Positions 29,740-37,649 of a stretch of 64,000 nt of DNA are shown one piece after another. Both the position numbers and the translations under genes were made by a program. The stretch spans positions 248,001 through 312,000 of the forward strand of contig NZ_SNQG01000002.1 in the NCBI RefSeq assembly GCF_004378255.1. Reading direction: 5' to 3'. Under the pieces are notes generated by a model. It was not told the origin of the DNA, did not search any database, and worked only from the letters and a program-made list of their open reading frames with translations. The stretch is from Mucilaginibacter phyllosphaerae (lineage in GTDB: Bacteria; Bacteroidota; Bacteroidia; Sphingobacteriales; Sphingobacteriaceae). Positions within the stretch are counted from its first letter, which is position 1. The number at the start of each line of letters is the position of its first letter.

Positions 29740-30888
29740 CTAAATTTTTGCCTTGGTAGAAAACACTGTTACGCAGATGCCCATTGCGGCTATCAGCATA
29801 AAAGAGGCCTTTAACGAAGCTATACCTGCTATAAAGCCAATAACCGGGGGGCCTACTAAAAAGCCCATAAACGCAATGGTAGATACCGCTGCTATAGCCA
29901 CACCGGGCGACATGGTGGTAGATTTGCCTGCTGCACTGTAAACCAGCGGCACTACCGATGATACCCCAAAACCTACCAGTAAAAAGCCAAAAATTGCTGT
30001 ATATAAGTAGGGGAATGCAACCGCAATAATTAACCCTGTTGCAGTAAGCATACCGCTTATTTGTAAGGTGCGTTTTAAGCCAAAGCGGTGCGAAAACTTA
30101 TCTGCTATAAAGCGGCCGGTAGCCATGGTGAACATAAATGCAGTATAGCCGGCGCCCATTAGGGCATTTTGCGCCAGTATAATCTTTTTAAAGTAAATAA
30201 CGCTCCAGTCAAACATGGCGCCTTCGCATATCATCGAGCAGAAGGCAATAAGGCCAAGCTTGATGAGGGAGTTATCGGGCATTACAAAAACGGGGCCTGT
30301 GCTGGCCGGCTTATCGTTTTTTAAGTAGCGCGTGGTAAATATAACCGTTACAATAACAATAGCCATGATGAGGCTGAAATGCTTAAACGGGATAACGTGG
30401 TTGCCTATCATAAACGTACCAATAGCCGCACCGGTAAAACCGGCCAGGCTCCATAACCCATGGAATGAAGCAAGGATTGGGCGCTGATAAAGCTCTTCGG
30501 CGGCAATGGCCTGGGTATTTACAGATATGTTTACCGCGTTGCTGGAAAACCCGAACACCAGTAAACAGGCAATTAATTGAATGGTATTTTGTGCGATACC
30601 AAGCGAGAGCAGGGATACCGCATATACTGTAAGGGCGGCAATGAGCAGGTTGCGGCTGCCAATGCGGGTAATTATCCAACCCGAAAAAGGAAGCGAGCAC
30701 ATTAAGCCAACCGGTAAGGCAAATAGCACACCACCAAGCGCAGCATCGCTTAAGTTAAGGTTTTGCTGAATGGTGGCAATGCGCGATGCCCAGCTGGCAA
30801 AGCACAAGCCGGTCATAAAAAACATTACACCAACTGCTATGCGCAGCGTGGTTCGTGGAAAATTGTAGGTTGGGGTAATTGCTTTCAA
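29740..30888 (-). CDS. MFS transporter, probable sugar or small-molecule permease
   Basis: A 12-helix major facilitator. The first helix is VGVMFFMTGLCFASWASRIA; the loop 2-3 motif is GWIITRIGSRNLL; the second-half counterpart is FIADKFSHRFGLKR. The layout resembles the YbjJ/FucP-like group, but cargo cannot be told. The open frame reaches TTG at 30930, yet those first codons fall inside a -7 promoter box and a palindrome, so I prefer the in-frame TTG at 30888 (LKAITPTYNF...). No ATG occurs before the first membrane helix. Converges with the 89-residue protein gene: stops at 29739 and 29740. Confidence 0.85.
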   Translation of the reverse strand: MKAITPTYNFPRTTLRIAVGVMFFMTGLCFASWASRIATIQQNLNLSDAALGGVLFALPVGLMCSLPFSGWIITRIGSRNLLIAALTVYAVSLLSLGIAQNTIQLIACLLVFGFSSNAVNISVNTQAIAAEELYQRPILASFHGLWSLAGFTGAAIGTFMIGNHVIPFKHFSLIMAIVIVTVIFTTRYLKNDKPASTGPVFVMPDNSLIKLGLIAFCSMICEGAMFDWSVIYFKKIILAQNALMGAGYTAFMFTMATGRFIADKFSHRFGLKRTLQISGMLTATGLIIAVAFPYLYTAIFGFLLVGFGVSSVVPLVYSAAGKSTTMSPGVAIAAVSTIAFMGFLVGPPVIGFIAGIASLKASFMLIAAMGICVTVFSTKAKI

Positions 30889-30900
30889 AGTAATGTCAAA

Positions 30901-30935
30901 TCTTAGTGTATTTATTACACTAAGATGCAAAAGTA
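30901..30935 (-). promoter_or_regulatory. Promoter -7 box with overlapping palindromic operator
   Basis: TCTTAGTGTA (30901-30910) and TACACTAAGA (30916-30925) form a perfect 10-bp inverted repeat with a 5-nt spacer. On the minus strand it lies directly downstream of TACTTTTG (30928-30935), an exact match to the TAnnTTTG box. The palindrome would therefore cover the transcription start of the MFS gene, a classical repressor position. The bound regulator is unknown; no regulator gene adjoins it. Confidence 0.65.
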
Positions 30936-30996
30936 CTATCTAAATATTAATTATTAAAATTAATACTAATAAACAATATATCAATAAACAGTTTGT

Positions 30997-31503
30997 TTAC
31001 ATGTTAATACTGAATGATCCCGAAATTTCTTTTTCGGTAAAATCGGTTAAATCTTTTACTTTACCTGTAAAAGTTCCTTTTACGGTTCCTTTTAAGCCGG
31101 TATTATCAGTTGTTTTAATCTCTGTAAAGGTAACTTTGCCTTCACCCAAAAGGTTTTTACCTATTGTAATGATATCGGCATTGAAGGTGCCTGTAGCCGA
31201 AGTTGCGGCAATTAGTGAAAAGGACGTGGCAGGGTCTAAACCACCGCCTATCTGTACACTGCCGTTTGGCGGGATTATCGATGCGGAAATTACCTGAAAA
31301 AAGCCGATAGTAAATTTTGTTGTTTTACCATCTAAAGTATAGCTGATACTGGTGCCGGAGCTTCCGCTGGTACTGCCCGGGGTAAGCGGTGTCCCGTCCG
31401 GGTTAAGCGGCGGATCGATCTTACAGCCTGTTACCGCAATGGCAAGAAATATGATCACAACAAGTTTTGAGTAGCATTTATTCATAAGGCCTACGGTATT
31501 CAT
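30997..31503 (-). CDS. Hypothetical lipoprotein
   Basis: A 168-residue exported lipoprotein. The signal (KLVVIIFLAIAVTGCK) carries a clear lipobox with Cys at about 27. If the second ATG at 31485 is used (MNKCYSKL), the signal peptide has a more usual length. After a Pro/Ser/Gly linker the mature part is beta-strand-rich, with regular KGTVKGTFTGKVKDL and EKEISGSFSINM, as in a small beta-sandwich or barrel. No enzyme motif and no family recognised. Monocistronic. Confidence 0.75.
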   Translation of the reverse strand: MNTVGLMNKCYSKLVVIIFLAIAVTGCKIDPPLNPDGTPLTPGSTSGSSGTSISYTLDGKTTKFTIGFFQVISASIIPPNGSVQIGGGLDPATSFSLIAATSATGTFNADIITIGKNLLGEGKVTFTEIKTTDNTGLKGTVKGTFTGKVKDLTDFTEKEISGSFSINM

Positions 31504-31577
31504 CGGGGTATAAAATTTACGTTTTATACGGCCTAAACCTGTATTAGGTTGGCTAATATTTAAAAGTTGCCTTTAAA

Positions 31578-32282
31578 TTAGCAATTGCTATCGGGTGTGC
31601 AGGCCGGGCCTTCAATAACGTTTAGTTGGGGGGTGCTTTTTTCTTCCTTCCATTCGCTGTAAGCGGTTTGCAGCGTTTGAGTAAATACCGGTACGGCCTG
31701 CGCCCCGGATACCCCATATTTACCGTTCACCACAAAAAATGGTACGCCTTGTATCCCTAAATATTGTGCTTCTGCAATATCATGTTTTACATCGTCTGCA
31801 TAAGCATCAGTATCCAATACCTGCCTGGTCTCTTCTGCATTTAGGCCAATGGCTTCGCCCAGTTCAACCAGGGTGTGGGTATCATCTACATTTTTACTAT
31901 CGGTAAAGTAAGCTTTAAACAGGGCTTCTTCTGCTGCATCGCCCAGGTTATGCTTTTTAGCCAGATGAGTAAAACGGTGGGCTTTAAAACTATTGGCTAC
32001 AACAGCGTTATCCATATGGTAGGTTAGCCCCACCTCGGCCGCCATTTCGGTAACGTGATTGTTCATTTGCCGGGCATAATCCAGCGTCCAGCCTTTGGCA
32101 TCGGCCAGGTATTGATTGATGTTGGCAGACGGGTCGGTAACCATGCCTGGGTTAAGCTGAAAGCTCTTCCATTCTATTTCCACTACATCCTTATGGGCAA
32201 ATTGCTGCAGGGCATCCTCAAAACGGCGTTTGCCAATGTAGCAAAACGGGCACATTACATCGCTCCAGATCTCGATCTTCAT
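31578..32282 (-). CDS. DsbA-family oxidoreductase, FrnE type
   Basis: A 234-residue cytoplasmic thioredoxin-fold protein of the FrnE/HCCA isomerase branch of the DsbA family. It begins KIEIWSDVMCPFCYIGKRRFE, with the redox motif CPFC. The helical insertion and the end strand with GIQGVPFFVVNGKYGVSGAQ (cis-Pro in GVPFF) are typical. It ends CTPDSNC, an additional Cys pair at the C-terminus that may help in redox or metal binding. No signal peptide. About 100 bp after the heavy-metal-binding lipoprotein gene, same strand, so it could be the tail of the metal cluster, but this is not certain. Likely oxidises or isomerises cytoplasmic disulfides. Confidence 0.9.
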   Translation of the reverse strand: MKIEIWSDVMCPFCYIGKRRFEDALQQFAHKDVVEIEWKSFQLNPGMVTDPSANINQYLADAKGWTLDYARQMNNHVTEMAAEVGLTYHMDNAVVANSFKAHRFTHLAKKHNLGDAAEEALFKAYFTDSKNVDDTHTLVELGEAIGLNAEETRQVLDTDAYADDVKHDIAEAQYLGIQGVPFFVVNGKYGVSGAQAVPVFTQTLQTAYSEWKEEKSTPQLNVIEGPACTPDSNC

Positions 32283-32384
32283 TGCTTTTAATTTTTACAA
32301 ACTTACAGCTATTGCTTGCCAATAGCTGTAAGTAAAGAGTCAATTTATTGCTTAAGTAATTGGCCGGATCAAAAACGCGGACGT

Positions 32385-32594
32385 TTATTTTTTTACCTCG
32401 TCCCGCTCCACCAGGTCCATACCGCATTTGCTGCACGTGCCGGGCTTATCTGATGTAACCTCCGGGTGCATGGTGCAATAGTATTTACCTTTTGGTTTAG
32501 CGGCTTCTTTGGTTTCTGTTTTAGGGGCGGTATTACAAGCAGCGGCCCCTGACAGCAGGCCCGCGAATGATAATATGATCAATGCTTTTTTCAT
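32385..32594 (-). CDS. Small lipoprotein with heavy-metal-binding domain (HMBD)
   Basis: A 69-residue lipoprotein. The signal ends with lipobox SGAAAC, and the mature part is mostly one metal-binding motif, YYCTMHPEV...GTCSKCGMDLV, in which the Cys, Met and His residues can bind copper or similar ions. The same motif occurs at the N-terminus of some CusB-like efflux proteins and P-type ATPases (PF19335, from memory). It begins 5 bp after the PepSY protein gene, thus in the same operon. Periplasmic or outer-membrane metal chaperone is the best guess. Confidence 0.88.
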   Translation of the reverse strand: MKKALIILSFAGLLSGAAACNTAPKTETKEAAKPKGKYYCTMHPEVTSDKPGTCSKCGMDLVERDEVKK

Positions 32595-32599
32595 GTTGA

Positions 32600-34030
32600 T
32601 TATTTGTTTTTAATAAAAGCGATAAAGCCGAACACTGATACCACAAACACACCCAGCGCGGCAAGCATGCTTACCACGTCGCGGATGTTTTTGCCGGCCC
32701 AGCTCATGCCGAAATATTTATGTAAAAATATAAAAGAAAGCCCTTCGGCGCGATCTATGCCGGCAACTTTTGTGGCCAGCTGCGATGTGGTGGTTTCTAT
32801 ATACCAGTTTTCGCCATTAGGGTAGGCTATCTTTTGTACAGGCAGGCGCTTATTAATAAAGCCATATTCGTTATCAAACTGGCGGATCTGGCTAACCTCG
32901 GTTTTACCATAAACTTGTTCGGGCGAATTAGTTGTATAATAAAAACTACTTAAATAAGCAGCATAAAGTTTATCACCATTTGCAAGCTGCCGGCCGCTTA
33001 CGGTGTTGAAATAACTTACATCCTTATTAAAATTGCTTACCTGGTAATATGTGCTATCGGCATAATTTACTAATCCAATACTTTTTAAGCTATCCACAGG
33101 TAATTGCAAGTTAGAATGGGATAGGTTGGTACGTTCGATAAGCTGACTGTACTGTTTTTCGATGGGTTTGTTACAGAGCTTAATTATAAGGTGGAATGCC
33201 CCGCTGATAATAAACGTTAGCATCACAAAAGACACAATGAGCCCCAGTTGCCTGTGGAAGCGGTGCACAAAGCGGGTATCCGTTTTTTTTGTTGCCTTAC
33301 GGTTATTGCTAATGGTTTTAAACTTTTTCCAGAAAAAACCATAAACAGTCAAACCACTTCCCAGCGATAAGGACATAATGCCTACAATAATCAGCAACAC
33401 TACCAGACGGAATTGCTCGCCGCCTATGGCTTCCAGAAAATCCCAGGTGTGTAGTTGCTCAAAAACAGTAAGCATGGCCTTGCGGATATTGTTGTTAAAT
33501 GTACCCATGCGGCTTTGTGCCGTTTCTACATACACATCCATACCATCTGCCCGGTCAAAAGCTATCTTCCAAACGGGCAACAGGTGGTTAATGGGCTGGT
33601 AGTGCGCATCAAAAGTTTTTTGCAAGGTGATGCTTTTTATTTTAGATGTACTATCCTGCGTAAAGTACCGCGCCAGGTAGGTGGCATACAGTTTATCGCC
33701 ATCTTTTAATACTTCGCCTGTATTTGCCGAATAGTAATTGCGGGTGCTATCTTTATCCAGTACCTGGTAGTAGGGCTTATTATTAAAGCCTATCAATCCA
33801 AAATTAATAAATGCTGTTATGGCATTTTTATCCAGCACCTGCTGAATAGATAGCGTTGGTTTTAAAAATAGCTGCCCGGGCTTATATGTTTCCCTTGCAA
33901 TAGTTGGCCTGAACCAATTGGACATGAACGGGTGCGAAAGGCCGCTCAAAGTCCACATCATCACAGGGATAAGGGCTGTTAAGCCCAATATCCTATGCCA
34001 TTTATAAAAGTTTTGTTTTGCTGTTGCCAT
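32600..34030 (-). CDS. PepSY-associated transmembrane protein
   Basis: About 476 residues from the ATG at 34030 (MATAKQNFYKWHRILGL). That start lies 1 bp past the stop of the TonB receptor gene; the frame is open farther up to 34105 but would then overlap the receptor gene, so I reject the longer version. The features are four membrane helices (about 14-35, 200-222, 285-305 and 450-472), His residues near the membrane (WHRILGL, RFHRQLGL) and two periplasmic PepSY-like modules of similar sequence (YYSANTGEVLKDGDKLYATYLARYF and YFNTVSGRQLANGDKLYAAYLSSFY, given in parts). Such proteins commonly pair with TonB receptors and may reduce metal or siderophore complexes; this role is inferred. Confidence 0.85.
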   Translation of the reverse strand: MATAKQNFYKWHRILGLTALIPVMMWTLSGLSHPFMSNWFRPTIARETYKPGQLFLKPTLSIQQVLDKNAITAFINFGLIGFNNKPYYQVLDKDSTRNYYSANTGEVLKDGDKLYATYLARYFTQDSTSKIKSITLQKTFDAHYQPINHLLPVWKIAFDRADGMDVYVETAQSRMGTFNNNIRKAMLTVFEQLHTWDFLEAIGGEQFRLVVLLIIVGIMSLSLGSGLTVYGFFWKKFKTISNNRKATKKTDTRFVHRFHRQLGLIVSFVMLTFIISGAFHLIIKLCNKPIEKQYSQLIERTNLSHSNLQLPVDSLKSIGLVNYADSTYYQVSNFNKDVSYFNTVSGRQLANGDKLYAAYLSSFYYTTNSPEQVYGKTEVSQIRQFDNEYGFINKRLPVQKIAYPNGENWYIETTTSQLATKVAGIDRAEGLSFIFLHKYFGMSWAGKNIRDVVSMLAALGVFVVSVFGFIAFIKNK

Positions 34031-34031
34031 A

Positions 34032-36380
34032 TTAGTGTTTTGCAAATGAATAGCTAATGCCCAAGGTGTAAACGCGCGGTGGTGCGGCGTTGTAAGTATC
34101 GCCATACTGGTTGCTGGTTACAGTTGTAGCATAAAGCTTATTGGTAACGTTAATAACGTTGAACCAGATACCCGCCCCTTTAAGCGGCCCGCTTTTTACA
34201 TCAAAGCCTGTGCGCACATTAAAAATATCGTAACCCGAATAGGTTTTGGTATTAGCCGGATTGGTAAAATATTTATTAATATGCTGCCACTCGCCCGCTA
34301 TCCTGAAACCATCTATATAAGCCGGTTTGTAAGTGATCTCGGAGTTGGCTATCCAGCTTGGGGCGTTGTTCATGCGGTTGCCGTTGTAAACCGTAACCGT
34401 ATTGGTACCGGTGCTGTAGTTGGTGCTTACTTCGTTATAATCTACATAAGTATGTTTAGCATTAGTACCGCTAAACCTAAAGCTTAATTCCTTAACCGGC
34501 GCATAGGCTACCGAATACTCTACACCACGGTGGCGGGTTGCACCGGCGTTTTGGTTTTGGGTAGTGTTATCAGGCAATAGCTGGCTGATGATCTCGTTAC
34601 GGCCTTCCAGATCATACAGGGTTACTTCTACATACATTTTTTTGTTGAATGCTGTGAACCAGCCGCCAGCTTCGTAGTTATTAAAGGTAGCCTGTTTTAA
34701 CGGGGTTAACTGGCGGGCACTATACAGGTCGCCGGTTTCCGGTGGTTGGAAACCTACGCTGTAGTTGGCGTATAAACCTTTGTTGTTGCCAAAGTTATAG
34801 GTAAGCCCCAGTTTAGGCGCCACGATGTTAAAATCGTTAGTTTCCTGCTGTTTGTATTTGCTGCCTGCGGTTATGCCATTATTAAAGTTATAATGGATCC
34901 GATCGTAACGTAAGCCCATCACAATGCGTAAGGGCTCGGCAGGTTTTAATTCGTACTGGGCATAGGCCGCGGTATTAAACAGCTTAATACGATAGTTATC
35001 AATGTAGTTACCTGTAGCTGTATAGCCGGTGTAATAGTTGTTAGCTACATCCTTTTGTATATTCAAAAACTTGGCGTAATAACTGCTGGGGCTGTTATCT
35101 ACATAAGCGCCTACAATTAACCGCGAGTGCAGAAAATCTATATCCTGCCTGTGTTGTGCCAGTAAACCCAGGCTATGAAAACTCTGGTCGTTCTCCTGCC
35201 CGTTAGAGCTTAGGTAATTACCCGCGTTATCCCTCACATCAGAGATAAAGTAACTGGGTAATTGCGCGGTAGAGTTATTACGGTAAAACAAAGTCAGGAA
35301 GGTGCTGCTTTTGTTGCCCCAGGCGTGCTCCAGTTTGGTGTTGGCCCTAAAGGCTTTCACTTTACGGTAAGTAAAACGCTGGTTGGCCCCGTAAGTGCGA
35401 CTGTAAAATTTAGCGCTATCCAAACTGCCCGGAGTTTGGGTGTTTAAATAATTATAGGCTACTGATGTGGTTAAACGGGTGGATGCATCAAAATCATAAG
35501 TGGTTTTAAAATTGCCCGAGTATTTGTCAAAGTCGGTATAGTCCTGCCATCCGTCGCGCTGTTTGGCTATGTAGCCGCCAACATAAAGGCCAAACTTACC
35601 TGCTGTAAAGCCACCATCGGCATCAACCCTGCGGTAATGGTAGTTATCGCCCTGTACAGATACATTGCCTGCATAGCCGGCGGGCGGGCCCTGTGTAATA
35701 AAGTTAATGGCGCCGCCAATAGCGTTACTGCCATAAAGGGATGATGCAGGGCCTTTAATTACCTCAATATCGCGCACACCGCTCATGTTGATCTCGTAAA
35801 GTGAGTTATGGTTAAAGATGCCGGTAGGGCGTATAGGCAGGCCATCTTCCATATATAGATATAACGCATTGTAAGTTATGGGCTGGCGAATGGCCATGGT
35901 ATGCTGTTCGTTCCCCAAATCTACCATGTAAACACCGGTTACCTTGTTTAGTAATTGGTAAAGTGCCGTTGCTTTGGTATCGTGTATCTGTGTAGCATTT
36001 ATTTTACTGATAGCGATGGGCGCATCCTGCCTGGCCTGGCGCTCGCGGCTGGCAGTTACTACCACCTGCTGCAGATCAATGGTAGAGGGTTCCAGGTTTA
36101 TTTCGATGGATGCTTTGCCGGTTACGGTATAAAGCTTATCGTTAAACCCTATCATGGCAAAGCGCAGCGTTTTAAGAGTATCGCTGGCTAATGTGAATTT
36201 ACCCTTGGCATTAGTAGTAGTAAGCAGTTTGCCTGTGTTGGGGTTGCTTATCATTACGCCGGGGATAGCCTCGTGCGTGCGTGCATCAGTAACAGTGCCT
36301 TGCAGATTACCCTGGCCAAGACAAAGGGCAGGGGTAAGGCAAAGTAATATCATGTAATATAATAGTGAATGTAATTTCAT
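34032..36380 (-). CDS. TonB-dependent receptor, metal or siderophore type
   Basis: A 782-residue outer-membrane receptor. It has a signal peptide (YYMILLCLTPALCLGQ), a CarboxypepD-reg-like domain at about 25-95 (GTVTDARTHEAIPGVMISNP), and a plug with LQQVVVTASRERQARQDAPIAI and VIKGPASSLYGSNAIGGAINFIT in consecutive motifs. The barrel ends RVYTLGISYSFAKH with penultimate aromatic residues. Unlike the SusC protein it has no SusD partner, and its neighbours are PepSY and heavy-metal-binding proteins, so the substrate is more likely a metal chelate (iron siderophore or copper) than a glycan. Four-gene operon with the Cys-motif protein upstream. Confidence 0.92.
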   Translation of the reverse strand: MKLHSLLYYMILLCLTPALCLGQGNLQGTVTDARTHEAIPGVMISNPNTGKLLTTTNAKGKFTLASDTLKTLRFAMIGFNDKLYTVTGKASIEINLEPSTIDLQQVVVTASRERQARQDAPIAISKINATQIHDTKATALYQLLNKVTGVYMVDLGNEQHTMAIRQPITYNALYLYMEDGLPIRPTGIFNHNSLYEINMSGVRDIEVIKGPASSLYGSNAIGGAINFITQGPPAGYAGNVSVQGDNYHYRRVDADGGFTAGKFGLYVGGYIAKQRDGWQDYTDFDKYSGNFKTTYDFDASTRLTTSVAYNYLNTQTPGSLDSAKFYSRTYGANQRFTYRKVKAFRANTKLEHAWGNKSSTFLTLFYRNNSTAQLPSYFISDVRDNAGNYLSSNGQENDQSFHSLGLLAQHRQDIDFLHSRLIVGAYVDNSPSSYYAKFLNIQKDVANNYYTGYTATGNYIDNYRIKLFNTAAYAQYELKPAEPLRIVMGLRYDRIHYNFNNGITAGSKYKQQETNDFNIVAPKLGLTYNFGNNKGLYANYSVGFQPPETGDLYSARQLTPLKQATFNNYEAGGWFTAFNKKMYVEVTLYDLEGRNEIISQLLPDNTTQNQNAGATRHRGVEYSVAYAPVKELSFRFSGTNAKHTYVDYNEVSTNYSTGTNTVTVYNGNRMNNAPSWIANSEITYKPAYIDGFRIAGEWQHINKYFTNPANTKTYSGYDIFNVRTGFDVKSGPLKGAGIWFNVINVTNKLYATTVTSNQYGDTYNAAPPRVYTLGISYSFAKH

Positions 36381-36507
36381 AAAAACGTGTAAGGGTACCT
36401 GCAGTAAAAATTGCGGGTATAAATAAATTACAGCTTATGCCAAAGCATAGCAGATAAGGGCCGTTAAGCCGGTATCAATACTGTATTAGATGAATTATTG
36501 GGCGTTT

Positions 36508-36879
36508 TTATGCCAGCCGGGGCGGCTGAAAAATGGTTGCCATTTGTTGCGGCAGTTGGATACGGTAATTAGGAACTTTAGTGACCGATAATAGTACCGC
36601 GTAAAACTTAACCGTTGCGGGCTGATTACAATTAGCCTCCTGGAAAAGGTTTTTTTGTGCCTGCCTGTCGTCGGTGTTTTGTTTTTCTTCGGCTTGTTTT
36701 ACTTTTTTCATAAAGTAGCACTTGCCGTTACAGTGCAGTTGCGGTTTATTACGGTTCTCGCAAAGTTTAGCTGCAATGTAGCCTTTGTTCAGCTCAAAAC
36801 CCGCGTAAACAAAAAAACGCGAGAAATTGGCCGATACTACGGATACAATTAATAAGTATGCGGTTAAACGTTGTAACAT
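36508..36879 (-). CDS. Conserved small Cys-motif protein of the metal cluster
   Basis: A 123-residue protein from the ATG at 36879 (MLQRLTAYLLIVSVV). The longer frame starts at TTG 36915 and is less likely. One N-terminal membrane or signal helix is followed by a distinctive motif with CENRNKPQLHCNGKCYFMKK, three Cys residues and His in a potential metal site, then a Lys/Glu/Gln-rich stretch and a basic C-terminus. I have seen this type of protein beside TonB receptors in Bacteroidota, but know no assigned function. It lies 127 bp upstream of the receptor gene. Exported metal-binding protein is the inference. Confidence 0.7.
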   Translation of the reverse strand: MLQRLTAYLLIVSVVSANFSRFFVYAGFELNKGYIAAKLCENRNKPQLHCNGKCYFMKKVKQAEEKQNTDDRQAQKNLFQEANCNQPATVKFYAVLLSVTKVPNYRIQLPQQMATIFQPPRLA

Positions 36880-36885
36880 TTGGCG

Positions 36886-36893
36886 CAAAGGTA
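36886..36893 (-). promoter_or_regulatory. Consensus -7 box abutting the start codon
   Basis: On the minus strand TACCTTTG matches TAnnTTTG exactly and is only 6 nt from the ATG at 36879. If used, the transcript would have almost no leader. Confidence 0.45.
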
Positions 36894-36935
36894 AGCGTTG
36901 TAAAGCATTTAACAAGCCTGTTATTTACATAACGC

Positions 36936-36963
36936 AAAAAAGCCCCACCGGGTTGGCAGGGCT
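36936..36963 (-). terminator. Intrinsic terminator after the secreted 120-residue protein
   Basis: Minus-strand RNA AGCCCUGCC...GGUGGGGCU folds into a nine-pair stem (two G-U pairs) followed by six U residues. It lies 30 bp past the stop of the gene at 36994-37356. Confidence 0.75.
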
Positions 36964-36993
36964 GTAAAATATTTAACGGGCAGGCAGATTATG

Positions 36994-37356
36994 TTATTTA
37001 ACTCTTTTTAAAGTGAAATGCGCAGGGTCTCCACTGATGCTTAAGTTCATCGAAACCGAATCCGGGTAAACTTTGCCTTTGTGCGGTACATCAAGGCCGT
37101 TAACATTTACGTTAAAAGTAAAGTCGTCACCTTTAATTTTACCATCTTCGATGTTTACATCACCCTGCGGCGACTGGGCCGTGCCGGTCAATTTTTCGCC
37201 ATCAACCTTAAAATCATAAGTAACCGGGAAGGTATTTCCGTCGCTCATGGTTAAATTACCGGTCCATTTTCCGTTAAGGTCGGCAAAAACTGCGGCTGCA
37301 AGGCATATCATAAAGCAGCAGGATAACAGGGCTGTACTAAAGATCTTTCTTTTCAT
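36994..37356 (-). CDS. Small secreted beta-strand protein, unknown function
   Basis: A 120-residue exported protein: signal peptide (TALLSCCFMICLAAAVFA) and a mature part of about 97 residues made of alternating strands (LNGKWTGNLTMSDGNTFPVTYDF, KLTGTAQSPQGDVNIEDGKIKG), recalling small lipocalin-like or calycin barrels in which GxW lies near the N-terminus. Relatives are sometimes labelled glycoside hydrolase in databases, but no catalytic residue is seen. Single gene with its own terminator. Confidence 0.7.
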   Translation of the reverse strand: MKRKIFSTALLSCCFMICLAAAVFADLNGKWTGNLTMSDGNTFPVTYDFKVDGEKLTGTAQSPQGDVNIEDGKIKGDDFTFNVNVNGLDVPHKGKVYPDSVSMNLSISGDPAHFTLKRVK

Positions 37357-37591
37357 AATAAGTATTAATTTATAGTCCTAATATAGGGTTATTATGTAAA
37401 TTAATCAGCAATATGATGTTAACAGAAAAATTTAAGTAATTAAAATAGCAGCGAGGCTCAACCTGCTTTTTTGCCATTAAAAAGGCAAATCAGTATCCGT
37501 TACTCAACTTATCTTATGATATTTTACCATGTTGCGTTATGTTGTTTGATTTATTATGGTAAAATATGGGCAATATCAGGTAAAAAATCAA

Positions 37592-37622
37592 TTTAAACAG
37601 AGATGATTATCTTGTACTTTTG
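37592..37622 (+). promoter_or_regulatory. Promoter of the GH127/hydroxyproline gene set
   Basis: TACTTTTG (37615-37622) is an exact TAnnTTTG -7 box. TTTA at 37592-37595 is a one-mismatch -33 element with a 19-nt spacer, the expected distance for the Bacteroidota housekeeping sigma factor. The ATG follows 27 bp later. Confidence 0.6.
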
Positions 37623-37649
37623 ATTTAACCATCATCAACAGGTGCAGCC

